From Glaciecola sp. UBA2563 (GTDB taxonomy: Bacteria; Pseudomonadota; Gammaproteobacteria; Enterobacterales; Alteromonadaceae): 64,000 nucleotides of DNA. The notes under the pieces were generated by a model. That model was not told the DNA's origin and made no database searches. It saw nothing but the letters and a program-made list of their open reading frames with translations. Within the stretch, counting starts at the first letter, position 1; the number at the start of each line of letters is the position of its first letter. Location: positions 1 to 64,000 of the forward strand of contig DDLV01000018.1 of assembly GCA_002340325.1 (NCBI GenBank), given 5' to 3'. Of the stretch, positions 29,370 through 37,958 are shown piece after piece. A program made the translations under genes and the position numbers.

Positions 29370-31277
29370 ATGCCTAAAACAGCAGATATCCAAAAAATGA
29401 ATCCGCTCAAAAATCTGTTAATGATACCTTTCGGTATTCTTACTTTAATGGTTTGTGTTAGTTCTGCGTTTGCAACACCACAATTCTCTTGGGATGAACT
29501 TTGCGCAGTAGATGTGTGTCGAGCAACAGGACACGATGGCGTTTATAATGTTGATATTGCGCCTGATAGCACGCGTTTGGCAGTAGAAGTAAAACGCGCT
29601 GACAAAAGTGGAATTTACATCATTGAAAGCGATGGACAATCGCGTTGGTTAAGTACTGGTAACCAACCACAATGGTTACCAGATGGCGAGCAAATACTCT
29701 ATCTTTTAAACAACAATCTTTATATCTATAGCCTTAGCAAACAAACTTCCACAGCAATAACAACTGAATGGAACGACATCCATTCAGCTAAAGTTTCACC
29801 AGATGGTCGTTACGTTGCGTTCGCAAGTTTTGCGTCTAACGCACATGAAATTTATCTATTGGATTTAAGCAATGAATTACCCGCATCGAAGCTAACAAAA
29901 AATGCAATGCCAAAGGATGAAGTTCGCTTGGGATTTAGTTGGTCACCTGATAGTCAGCACATCGCTTTTTTTTCAAATCTAAACGATGAACACTCTGATG
30001 ACCTTTGGATCATAAATGTATCAACTCAGCAGCAGACGCTGTTAACTAATGACATGATGGGACATGGTGAGCCGGCGTTTTCACCCGACGGAAAACACAT
30101 AGCATTTTATGCCACCCCAAAATCCGGGACGTGGTACTCAGAGTTGATGGATATAGTGTTAGTTGATATCCAAAGTATACAAAACCGCGTTATCGATATG
30201 CAGATTACTGCTCGCGAGCCTGGCTCTCCAGTTTGGAGTCGAGATGGACAAAACTTGTTTTTTCCAAATCATTCCAGGGGCTCAATAGAACTTTGGACAG
30301 TTGCTGCAAAAGGCGGCGTTGCAACAAGAATCACTCACAATGGCGGCCTAATACACGATTGGGATATGAGCCAGGATGGCAGTCAGTTTGCCGTCGTGCG
30401 GTCTACCGCCATTCGAGGAAGAGAAGTGGAGCTGATGTCGTCAATAGGTGGAAGTCCAATACTGACAACAGAATTCTCTACAAATTGGAAAGGCGTTGTA
30501 GAACCCGAAGAAGTCAGCTTTAAGGCAAACGACGGCATGTATATTCAGGGCTTTGTGTTCTACCCGCCTGACTTTGACGATTCTCAAACGTACCCAGCCT
30601 TGGTGCAAGTGCATGGCGGTGGAACGCATTCTTATTACAATGGCCTAAATTTAGTTGAGCAGCGATTAGCGCAACTCGGCTATGTTGTAATAGCTGTTAA
30701 TTATCGGGGTGGCTCAGGTTTTGGTCGAAAGTTTCAAGATCTTGGCATCAATGATTGGGCCAATACACAAGCGCTCGATGCCGCCGCAAGTGCCCAATTT
30801 ATCCGCCAGCAAAAATGGAGCAATAACAAAGTTGGCATTTACGGTTACAGCTACGGGGGAATTATAAGTCTTGCCGCCGTGGCAAGAGCGCCTGATGCTT
30901 TCGATGCCGCTGTCCCAATGGGCGGGATATATGATTTTGCCAGTGCTTACGAAAATGAAAATAGGCTGATTCGCTTATTTATACGTTACGGTCACAGCGG
31001 TACGCCAGTAGAGCAGTCTCAGCATTACGACATCAGCAACACCATCAAGCGACTAGACGCTGTTAAAACACCCATTCTATTGATGCACGGTGAGAAAGAT
31101 TCGATAGCGCCTTTCAATCAGTTTGTACAAGCCCGCGAAGCATTAGAAAAGCATGGCAAAACGTTTGAATCTCATAGTTATGCAAACGAACCCCATCGCT
31201 TTCGCGAGGTTGCAAATCGCGTAGACATGTACACAAGGCTTGAGGCATGGATGGACAAATACCTTAAGACACCTTAG
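29370..31277 (+). CDS. Exported S9-family prolyl oligopeptidase-like peptidase
   Basis: A signal peptide (MIPFGILTLMVCVSSAFA) is followed by a WD40/TolB-like beta-propeller (repeated SPDG/PDSQ motifs such as AKVSPDGRYVAFAS, FSPDGKHIAFYA) and a C-terminal alpha/beta hydrolase. Catalytic serine is in GYSYGG, aspartate in GEKDSIAP, and histidine in EPHRF near the end. It would cleave oligopeptides in the periplasm. The start is uncertain: ATG 29370 or ATG 29397, neither with a clear ribosome site. Its 3' end overlaps the convergent GGDEF gene by 14 bases. Confidence 0.9.
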   Translation: MPKTADIQKMNPLKNLLMIPFGILTLMVCVSSAFATPQFSWDELCAVDVCRATGHDGVYNVDIAPDSTRLAVEVKRADKSGIYIIESDGQSRWLSTGNQPQWLPDGEQILYLLNNNLYIYSLSKQTSTAITTEWNDIHSAKVSPDGRYVAFASFASNAHEIYLLDLSNELPASKLTKNAMPKDEVRLGFSWSPDSQHIAFFSNLNDEHSDDLWIINVSTQQQTLLTNDMMGHGEPAFSPDGKHIAFYATPKSGTWYSELMDIVLVDIQSIQNRVIDMQITAREPGSPVWSRDGQNLFFPNHSRGSIELWTVAAKGGVATRITHNGGLIHDWDMSQDGSQFAVVRSTAIRGREVELMSSIGGSPILTTEFSTNWKGVVEPEEVSFKANDGMYIQGFVFYPPDFDDSQTYPALVQVHGGGTHSYYNGLNLVEQRLAQLGYVVIAVNYRGGSGFGRKFQDLGINDWANTQALDAAASAQFIRQQKWSNNKVGIYGYSYGGIISLAAVARAPDAFDAAVPMGGIYDFASAYENENRLIRLFIRYGHSGTPVEQSQHYDISNTIKRLDAVKTPILLMHGEKDSIAPFNQFVQAREALEKHGKTFESHSYANEPHRFREVANRVDMYTRLEAWMDKYLKTP

Positions 31278-32400
31278 TTTTTTCTGACGAAGCAGTTTGA
31301 TAAGTAACGCGATTTCGGCCGTTTTGTTTCGCCTCATACATTAATTCGTCCGCACGTGAATAAAGTTGGTCCAATGTTTCAGACGAACCCAGTTGAACTA
31401 CACCTATGCTTGCCGTTATTTTTCGAGCGAATTCAACACTGCCTTTTTCAAATGATATCTGATTGAGTTCGGACGCGAATTTTTTAATCATTACTTTGGC
31501 TGCGATGAGATCTGTACTGTTGAGTAAAACCCCAAACTCCTCACCACCTAATCGAGTAACAATATCAAGTGGACGATGGAATACGCGTTTTAAGCATTCT
31601 GCAACCTTGATTAGTACAATGTCGCCTTGATCGTGACCATATTTATCGTTTATTGATTTAAAGTGGTCTAGGTCAATAATGATAAATGTAAGTGGTTTGC
31701 AGTTTTGTACTGCGTCTTCTAACAAACGTTGTCCAAATTCTCGATAATAACGTCTATTTCCTGTTTCTGTGAGCGGATCAGTAAAAGAACGTAACTCCAT
31801 GAGTTTAAAACTTATAAAGGCACTTCGGTAACCCTTTTCTTTATAGTATCCACCCGCAATGGCACTGAAAAATACAATGAGTAAGGTAGCGATCAACATG
31901 CCCGTGATAGTGTCCGACACACCAACCATAAGAAAATATAAACCCAATATTACTGACATTGAGCAAATCGCCAATACCATCATTTGTCGAAAAACAGCGC
32001 CTACCGGTAATACAAGTACTGGGGCTATCAATACGACAGGAAACAATGCCGATCTGTAAACGCCATCAACGTGGTAAATATTCGACAGAATTGATGTCAT
32101 GCAAGTCAGCATAAAATAGCTCACCATGACAAGCTTTGGATGACGCGAATGATACTTTTTTATAATGACCGCACTTGAAATGAGCAGCAAAAGCAAAACT
32201 GTTGTTCGAATTGTGATGACGGTTTCAAATAACGGCAATCCCCAAATCAAACGTTGAGAATCTGTAAGCCGATAAATATCGGCGACTAGAAATAGCGACC
32301 ATATACCACACATTAGCAGCAGCACAATCCAAGTAGCTCGTTTTTCTTGAGCTTGGATCCAACTTGTGTATTGAGCCTCTAATGTTTTGGGAAAGGACAT
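31264..32400 (-). CDS. Membrane diguanylate cyclase (GGDEF)
   Basis: The protein has about six N-terminal membrane helices (about residues 20-190 in an MASE-like arrangement) and a C-terminal GGDEF domain. The active-site motif reads GGEEF (in RLGGEEFGVLL), a functional variant, and DLDHFKSINDKYGHDQGD supplies the metal and GTP residues. It should make cyclic di-GMP. No RxxD inhibitory site is evident five residues before GGEEF. ATG 32400 is chosen; an upstream in-frame TTG at 32460 could extend it by 20 residues. Confidence 0.87.
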   Translation of the reverse strand: MSFPKTLEAQYTSWIQAQEKRATWIVLLLMCGIWSLFLVADIYRLTDSQRLIWGLPLFETVITIRTTVLLLLLISSAVIIKKYHSRHPKLVMVSYFMLTCMTSILSNIYHVDGVYRSALFPVVLIAPVLVLPVGAVFRQMMVLAICSMSVILGLYFLMVGVSDTITGMLIATLLIVFFSAIAGGYYKEKGYRSAFISFKLMELRSFTDPLTETGNRRYYREFGQRLLEDAVQNCKPLTFIIIDLDHFKSINDKYGHDQGDIVLIKVAECLKRVFHRPLDIVTRLGGEEFGVLLNSTDLIAAKVMIKKFASELNQISFEKGSVEFARKITASIGVVQLGSSETLDQLYSRADELMYEAKQNGRNRVTYQTASSEKTKVS

Positions 32401-32528
32401 ACGTATTGTGCGTCGTTGCAACAATTCGTTCAGCTCACTGATTTGTGACGCAATGTGCAAAATATTTTATGTATTGCTTTTTTTACTTATTGTTAAAATA
32501 TCGGCCGAAGTTACTAAAAATAAACACC

Positions 32529-32545
32529 CCCTTTCTAGAAAAGGG
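32529..32545 (-). terminator. Possible terminator after the lysophospholipase-like gene
   Basis: On the minus strand CCCTTT-TCTAG-AAAGGG forms a 6-bp stem with a five-base loop and is followed by GGTGTTTATTTTT. It lies about 85 bases behind the hydrolase stop and before the GGDEF gene, so it would separate the two transcripts. Confidence 0.45.
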
Positions 32546-32631
32546 TTGTCTATAACGTAAACTTTACGATGGCAATAAAATGAAGAAACTTCACATTCTC
32601 TTTTTCGACTAGAGACAATAAAAACATTTGC

Positions 32632-33618
32632 TTACTTGCTGTATTCATTGAATAGATGAAAAATATGATCGAGAGCAAGATCGCGCATAGCATCGCGTTC
32701 AAATAGGATTTCGTGTCTTGCGCCGTCGATGTCAATCAAATTGCAGCTTTTGGCGCTGCCTGAGAAACGTTGGATGGCAGCATTATCAACAATTTGCTCC
32801 TCCATTGCGCGCAATATTGTGATTGGGACATCAATTTTATTCGCATTATCAGACACAAATTGCATGAGCTTTAATGCTTCGATTAACCATTTATTGCTGA
32901 TACCACCGAGCTGTAAAGTTACATCTTCACCATGCGTTTTCATAAAAAAGCCATACCTCACTTTTGAAGAAGATAGCTGATTATCCCCAAAATCGGTTGG
33001 TTTAAATTCACTTTGTCCCACAAAAAAACTCGGTGAAGCGCCAGTAAGATTCTCTTTCAATAGGCCAAGTTTGGCTATGACTGATGCAAGCGCGGCAGGA
33101 ATGGGGGCTTTTATGCCTAGCATCGGCGCGCACAATACCGCACTTTTAAACACAGTTGGCATTCTTATAATTGCGCCTGCCCCAATTGCACCGCCCATCG
33201 AATGCGCCAACAAATGTAAAGGCAACTGCGACGGGAATAAACGCGCAATCAGTGTCTCAACAATAATTTCCACATCATTTAAATAATCATTAAAGTCATC
33301 AACATGTCCGATTTGAGAGTTAGATTTTGGACGTGTGGACATGCCCTGCCCTCTATGATCATAAATCAATATACCATACCCAGAGTGAACAAGTTGATAG
33401 CATAATTCAGCGTATTTAACGACAGATTCTGAACGACCAGGCATAACCAAAATAACTGCCTTGGCGTCATCTGGTAGAGCATAGCGATAGTGGATTTGTG
33501 TATTATCGCCAACATCTAGATTGCCGTTTTGGATATTGGCAATAAATGGCAAATAGACATTGGGATAGTTATTTACCAGGTCTTCTTCGCTGCTGTGAGC
33601 AAATGAACGTTCAATCAT
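32632..33618 (-). CDS. Alpha/beta hydrolase, lysophospholipase/monoglyceride lipase type
   Basis: About 328 residues. The nucleophile elbow is HSMGG (LLAHSMGGAIG), the acid is likely in VPITILRAMEEQIVDN, and the histidine in GARHEILFE. The N-terminal RYALPDDAKAVILVMPGRSE and YDHRGQGMS segments are typical of PldB-like lysophospholipases and monoacylglycerol lipases. Start ATG 33618 lies inside the end of cpxA (8-base overlap), so it is translated with cpxRA. This suggests a role in lipid turnover under envelope stress, which is an inference. Confidence 0.87.
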   Translation of the reverse strand: MIERSFAHSSEEDLVNNYPNVYLPFIANIQNGNLDVGDNTQIHYRYALPDDAKAVILVMPGRSESVVKYAELCYQLVHSGYGILIYDHRGQGMSTRPKSNSQIGHVDDFNDYLNDVEIIVETLIARLFPSQLPLHLLAHSMGGAIGAGAIIRMPTVFKSAVLCAPMLGIKAPIPAALASVIAKLGLLKENLTGASPSFFVGQSEFKPTDFGDNQLSSSKVRYGFFMKTHGEDVTLQLGGISNKWLIEALKLMQFVSDNANKIDVPITILRAMEEQIVDNAAIQRFSGSAKSCNLIDIDGARHEILFERDAMRDLALDHIFHLFNEYSK

Positions 33619-35011
33619 TATCAATTAGAATTTCAATCAAAACGGTTAGACCACCAAGGCGAGACGGTGCCCATTGTATACCGCCGCCATGCATTTTGGC
33701 GCCCGCGTCTGCTATCGCAAGCCCTAAGCCATAGCTATTGTGTACTTGAGCCGAATCGTTAGCATAGTTAAATGGCTTTAAAAAATTCGCAAACGCGTCC
33801 TTGGTTGCACCTTTTCCATCGTCCGAAATGAAAATCTTTACTCGGTTATCAAAGGTACTGACGTCAATTTGGATAACTTCTTTTGCGAACCTTAATGCGT
33901 TTCTCAAGATGTTTTCAATACAGCTATCAAAGGATTGTAGATGCAATGCTAACTCAATCTCTGGGACATCAGAGACAATCAATTTTTTGGACGCCGATTT
34001 TACTTCGATGCTTAGCGAGTCTGTGAGTTTTGCAAGTGCTGCTTCAAGTGAGCATTTGACAAACGAAGGCTTATTCGCGTTCGATAGTTCTCCAAGCGAC
34101 ATACGCGCAAGCTCTATCGCCTGCCCAATCAATTTATCCATGATTTGAATTTCATTTTCAATTCGATTTGCATTAACTTCGATACTCTCTTGGCTGGCAT
34201 TTTCCGCCAACATTGCGCTGGCTAAATGTAATCGCGTAAGAGGCGTTCTGAGTTCATGTGAAATGTTCGCCATCAGCCGTTGCTGCTGTTCAATGCTTTG
34301 TGAAAGCCTCGTCGACATTTGGTTAAAATCCTTTGCCAGTTGCCCTATTTCATCTCTTCTTGTGTCATATCCAATAAGTTTTGTTTCAAGGTTGCCTTGA
34401 CTAATATGCCTTATAACCTGCTGGAACTGCTTTAATGGCGTTGCCAAACGCCATGCTAATACTGCACATAACACGGTGCCAACAACCAACATAAAAATAA
34501 GCGCTGGCAAAAAGTTTTTTGCTAATTGCTCATCTCTTCGAAGCACTCGTGCGTTAAACACAACATAGTTTGAAAACTCACCCTCTAGTTTAAATGGTCC
34601 CATTATTTCTAAGGGTGGTTTGCGAATAATCAGAACATCGTCAGAAGCCGATAGTTCCATCATATGCTTTCGATGACGAAATTTCGGCTCTCGTAATAAT
34701 GTCTCTGGAAAAGAAACAACAATCTCATCATTGATAGTATCAATGATGGTCGAAAGTGGATAACGTCTAGTACTTGAGCGTCTAACTGCTCGATGAATCG
34801 GTACGCCCCGCTCAACCAAAGACTGTAATTGTGAAACACTCCTTTGATGTTTTTCAATCATTGATGCATCTGCCAGTGAAATACGATTGTTATCGTTGAC
34901 CAGTTTTCCAATAAAAAATGCTGTCACTAGCATCAGAATAACGGTCAACCAAAACCATAAGAAAATCTTACCAAAGAGACTGGTAAATGGATTTTTGATG
35001 TTTAGCTTCAA
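33611..35011 (-). CDS. cpxA: Envelope-stress sensor histidine kinase CpxA
   Basis: The 466-residue kinase has an N-terminal helix (IFLWFWLTVILMLVTAF), a periplasmic sensor, a second helix (LPALIFMLVVGTVLCAVL, about 167-184), a HAMP domain, and a kinase core. The phospho-accepting histidine is in ANISHELRTPLTRLH, matching CpxA closely; N box ENILRNALRFAK and G box SDDGKGA follow. Start is TTG 35011 within a TTGA overlap with the cpxR stop. CpxA senses misfolded envelope proteins in other gammaproteobacteria. Confidence 0.93.
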   Translation of the reverse strand: MKLNIKNPFTSLFGKIFLWFWLTVILMLVTAFFIGKLVNDNNRISLADASMIEKHQRSVSQLQSLVERGVPIHRAVRRSSTRRYPLSTIIDTINDEIVVSFPETLLREPKFRHRKHMMELSASDDVLIIRKPPLEIMGPFKLEGEFSNYVVFNARVLRRDEQLAKNFLPALIFMLVVGTVLCAVLAWRLATPLKQFQQVIRHISQGNLETKLIGYDTRRDEIGQLAKDFNQMSTRLSQSIEQQQRLMANISHELRTPLTRLHLASAMLAENASQESIEVNANRIENEIQIMDKLIGQAIELARMSLGELSNANKPSFVKCSLEAALAKLTDSLSIEVKSASKKLIVSDVPEIELALHLQSFDSCIENILRNALRFAKEVIQIDVSTFDNRVKIFISDDGKGATKDAFANFLKPFNYANDSAQVHNSYGLGLAIADAGAKMHGGGIQWAPSRLGGLTVLIEILIDND

Positions 35012-35697
35012 AGCAAGTCACTCTTAAACAAGTAGCCGTTACCTCTTACCGTTTTGATGACGTTTTCCACTCCTTTTTCAGTAAGTTTTTTTCTAAGGTT
35101 ACTGATGTGCATATCCAAACTTCTATCATGAACCGCTAATCGCCTTCCGAGAACTTCTCTTGATAAATGGTCTTTGCTAACAAGCCGTCCTCTGTTTTTC
35201 ATCAACTGCGCCAACAACATAAACTCTGTACTTGTCATTTCAACGCGCTCACCGTTCACCTGAACTTCTTGTGTGCCTGTATTCAAATGAATCCCATGAA
35301 CAGAGATTGAATCTTGATTGGCCAAAATACCGTGTGGAAGTAGACGCCGCGTCAACGCTTTTATTCGAGCGACAAGCTCTCTGTGATTAAACGGTTTTGG
35401 AAGATAGTCATCTGCGCCTAACTCAAGCCCTAAGATTCGATCGTGATCGTCACCTCGCGCCGTTAGCATAATCACTGGCACCGCAGAGAATTTTCTAATC
35501 TCTGTCAACGCTGCGAACCCATCTATTTCTGGCATCATCACGTCCAACAATAACAAGTCTGGATTAAGAGTCTTGATTCTCTCAATCCCTTGCACAGGAT
35601 TATTCTCAACAAACACTTCATAGCTATTTTGTTGTAGATATTCAGACAATAAGTTGGTCAAGCTTAGATCATCGTCGATGATCAATATTTGGTGCAT
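35008..35697 (-). CDS. cpxR: Envelope-stress response regulator CpxR
   Basis: This is an OmpR-type regulator of 229 residues. The receiver has acidic residues IDDDLSL, phospho-acceptor aspartate in LLLLDVMMP, and the lysine in DDYLPKPFNHRELVARIKA, a stretch very close to E. coli CpxR. The C-terminal winged helix contains the LSREVLGRR and DMHISNLRKKL recognition segments. It is first in the cpxR-cpxA-hydrolase operon, divergent from the Spy/CpxP-like gene, with a CpxR-like box in the gap suggesting autoregulation and control of that gene. Confidence 0.95.
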   Translation of the reverse strand: MHQILIIDDDLSLTNLLSEYLQQNSYEVFVENNPVQGIERIKTLNPDLLLLDVMMPEIDGFAALTEIRKFSAVPVIMLTARGDDHDRILGLELGADDYLPKPFNHRELVARIKALTRRLLPHGILANQDSISVHGIHLNTGTQEVQVNGERVEMTSTEFMLLAQLMKNRGRLVSKDHLSREVLGRRLAVHDRSLDMHISNLRKKLTEKGVENVIKTVRGNGYLFKSDLL

Positions 35698-35852
35698 GAT
35701 GTTATACTCACTCAGATTTTTTGCTTTGGTAGATCAAGGTTCTTCTAAAATTATCCAATCCCTAGCCATATAGTTGTAAGATAGTAGCTTTCAAACTAGC
35801 GATGGCAATCTAGGGTACAATTATGCAAAGAGAAAAGAGACTATAAATAAGA

Positions 35853-35884
35853 TTTACACAATCTTTACAGTACCTTGGCTTTAC
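35853..35884 (+). promoter_or_regulatory. Predicted CpxR box between cpxR and the Spy/CpxP gene
   Basis: On the plus strand TTTAC at 35853-35857 and TTTAC at 35864-35868 are separated by six bases, and a third TTTAC occurs at 35880-35884. On the minus strand the first two read GTAAA-N6-GTAAA, which fits the known CpxR consensus of two GTAAA half-sites spaced about five bases. The site lies 70 bases before the Spy/CpxP start and 155 before cpxR. Confidence 0.72.
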
Positions 35885-35937
35885 TTTGCATTCGATGGAG
35901 TACTCTTTCACCGTACAAACTAAAAAGGTGAACTTCA

Positions 35938-36684
35938 ATGAAAAAGACTATCGTTTTAACACTTGTAATTTTAGGTCTAGCTGCGCCCACTGCTGTGCTT
36001 GCAACATCTATGACAGACAACAAGAGAATGCGAATTTTCGCAGGCCTCGACTTGTCCAATGAACAAAAGCAAGACATTAGAGAGATAATGCGCCAGATGC
36101 GACAAGATAACGCCATTTACGCTGGCGAGAAGCAGGATACACATAATCAGATGCAACAGTTAATGTCGCTTCCAGAATGGGATGAAGCCGTCGCTGAGCA
36201 ACTACTTTCAACCAGTATAGATACTCGTTTGGTATTGGAAACTAATCGCGCCTTTGCCAGACATCAGGTTGCTAATCTTTTAGATGAAGACCAGTTAACC
36301 GAAATAGAGTCACGTTGGAATGATGGAGAAATGCGAGATAGACGTGAACACATGGAGCGCAAAATGGCCCGCCGTCTCAATCTAACTGACGAGCAACAAT
36401 CGCAAGCCGCGGATATAATGAGCCGACAAAAAGCGCTTCTAGCCGCCTATGAAGACCAGCTCAAAGAACACAGAATGGCAGAAAAAGCACTGATTAGAGC
36501 CGACGAGTTTGACCGAGATGCTTACGTTGCTTTAAATGATGCGTTTAAACAAACACAACTGGAGATTGCACTGCTTCGCGCTAAAACTCGTTACGATATG
36601 GCTCAAATACTTACCGATGAACAACGCGAAAAAGCAGCAAAACAGCGGTCTAAAATTAGAAACAAAATGAAAAATCGTTCTTAA
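35938..36684 (+). CDS. Spy/CpxP-family periplasmic protein with duplicated domain
   Basis: The 248-residue protein has a signal peptide (IVLTLVILGLAAPTAVLA) and two Spy/CpxP-type helical units, about residues 35-125 and 145-245. Each begins with an LTxxQ-like motif: LDLSNEQKQ and LNLTDEQQSQ. Single-unit CpxP or Spy proteins are about 160 residues. CpxP restrains CpxA and Spy is a periplasmic chaperone. The position, divergent from cpxRA behind a CpxR box, argues for the same circuit. It is highly charged, with many Met and Gln residues. A strong terminator follows. Confidence 0.85.
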   Translation: MKKTIVLTLVILGLAAPTAVLATSMTDNKRMRIFAGLDLSNEQKQDIREIMRQMRQDNAIYAGEKQDTHNQMQQLMSLPEWDEAVAEQLLSTSIDTRLVLETNRAFARHQVANLLDEDQLTEIESRWNDGEMRDRREHMERKMARRLNLTDEQQSQAADIMSRQKALLAAYEDQLKEHRMAEKALIRADEFDRDAYVALNDAFKQTQLEIALLRAKTRYDMAQILTDEQREKAAKQRSKIRNKMKNRS

Positions 36685-36721
36685 TAACGAATCAGACCTT
36701 TACATTCACCGCAAATCTTAC

Positions 36722-36754
36722 AAAAGGCTCACGGAACATCGCGTTGAGCCTTTT
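36722..36754. terminator. Bidirectional hairpin terminator
   Basis: A perfect 10-bp stem, AAAAGGCTCA at 36722-36731 and TGAGCCTTTT at 36745-36754, with a 13-base loop. It lies between convergent genes (Spy/CpxP-like and VOC) and has A/T-runs on both sides, so it can terminate both. Confidence 0.8.
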
Positions 36755-36767
36755 CTATTGTCGGCAG

Positions 36768-37127
36768 TTATACGCGTTGTTCAGACCAAACAGCAAATTC
36801 ATTCCCACTTGGTTCTTTAAAATGAAAACGACAACCACCGGGAAACTCAAAAATATCTTGGATAATTTCGCCTCCATGATGCTGTACTTCTTCCAGAGTC
36901 GACACAATATCTTTGCTGTAAAAGACAAGTAACGCACCGCCATTTTTCGTTTCAGAAGCCATATCAGCTTTGTAAAAGCCTCCATCTAACCCTTCGTTTA
37001 AAAACGCGGTATAGTCTTCTCCGTAATCGACAAACTGCCAATTAAACGCGGCAGAAAAAAAGGCCTTGGTTGCAGCTAGGTCAGTGGCTGCGAATTCGAC
37101 GTAATTCAGTTTTTTATGTTCATCCAT
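36768..37127 (-). CDS. Glyoxalase/VOC-superfamily protein
   Basis: The 119-residue protein has the VOC start KLNYVEFAATDLAATKAFF and the two-module paired beta-alpha fold. The later strands show GGALLVFYSKDIVSTLEEV and FPGGCRFHFKEPSGNEFAVW, where the terminal glutamate often binds metal. Members include glyoxalase-like and bleomycin-resistance-like proteins; the substrate is not identifiable. It follows the GNAT gene by 49 bases in the same direction, so they may be co-transcribed. Confidence 0.82.
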   Translation of the reverse strand: MDEHKKLNYVEFAATDLAATKAFFSAAFNWQFVDYGEDYTAFLNEGLDGGFYKADMASETKNGGALLVFYSKDIVSTLEEVQHHGGEIIQDIFEFPGGCRFHFKEPSGNEFAVWSEQRV

Positions 37128-37176
37128 CTTGGCTGTATTTCCGATATTTAAGGTATGTTTTTATATTCAGGAGAAT

Positions 37177-37629
37177 TTATTCCGGTCTAATTGACCTTAC
37201 CATTGTAGTTGCTGAATCTGGACACAGTTCGGCGAACTGCTTGGTGCGCTTTATCTCAGCTGGACAGTCTGTGCGTTCACACGCTTCAAAACCGAGCTTT
37301 TCAAAGTAATTGGCAGCTGTAGTAGTGAGAAGATAGAGTGTTGATTTGCCTTGTTCCAAGGCCTCACTACATAGAATTTTGAATATCGCCTCGGCTATTC
37401 CCAAACCACGATTTTCAGGTAACACGGCAAAAGAACGTAATAGCCCAAGATTTTCACAACTTTCAAATCCGCCGACGCCCACTACCTTTGCCCCATCTAA
37501 AGCAACGACGAAGTTTTCAAGATGCGGCAAACAATCACTAGCAGGCAAATCTTTTCGTTCAAGTAGCAGTGTAATTTGCGCCAAGTGAGTTTGGTTTGCT
37601 TTTTTATATTCAATCATTTTTTGATTCAT
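37177..37629 (-). CDS. GNAT N-acetyltransferase, ArsN2-like
   Basis: The 150-residue GNAT protein has the acetyl-CoA loop in LPENRGLGIAEAI and the C-terminal LGFEACERTDCPAEIKRTKQ. That tail, with its CP and PAEI segment, resembles ArsN2-type acetyltransferases named from arsenic islands, but no ars gene is in the window, so the substrate is unknown. It is divergent from a degraded MarR gene and upstream of the VOC gene. Confidence 0.78.
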   Translation of the reverse strand: MNQKMIEYKKANQTHLAQITLLLERKDLPASDCLPHLENFVVALDGAKVVGVGGFESCENLGLLRSFAVLPENRGLGIAEAIFKILCSEALEQGKSTLYLLTTTAANYFEKLGFEACERTDCPAEIKRTKQFAELCPDSATTMVRSIRPE

Positions 37630-37672
37630 TCAGTCGATAGCCGTTTGACAGTGTATCAATAAGCGGCTTTAA

Positions 37673-37957
37673 ATGCGCTTCGTAATGCTGCCATTGCTGC
37701 ATTCTCCAGAACTCAATAAGCTTGTGGGATTAACCGGTCCACAACTATTGCTTCTTCAATATGCTCTTAAAACCGATGGGGCAATGGTTCGCGAAATCGC
37801 AGAAAACATCAATCTTAGGCTGGCTACGATAACGTCAATTCTTGATCGAATAGTTGCCAAGCTGTTCGAAGTGGGCAAAATAGAAGAAAAACACCAAACT
37901 AAATGGTATAAGTGTTTTATTGCTAAGAGAAGATGTCACTTTAAAAAGCATTAGAAA
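37673..37957 (+). pseudogene. Decayed MarR-family regulator
   Basis: Frame 1 from 37673 encodes a good MarR core (LNKLVGLTGPQLLLLQYAL, then VREIAENINLRLATITSILD), but after IVAK the homology leaves this frame. A second frame gives VRSGQNRRKTPN, like the MarR wing, then a stop. A third frame gives VLLLREDVTLKSIRKM, like the C-terminal helix. At least two frameshifts and no clear start codon imply a dead gene. It lies directly upstream of the aminotransferase, so it was probably its regulator. Confidence 0.72.
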
Positions 37958-37958
37958 A

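Noticed and set aside
37177..37629. Arsenic resistance island from the ArsN2-like protein
   Set aside because: No arsR, arsB, arsC or other ars gene is present.
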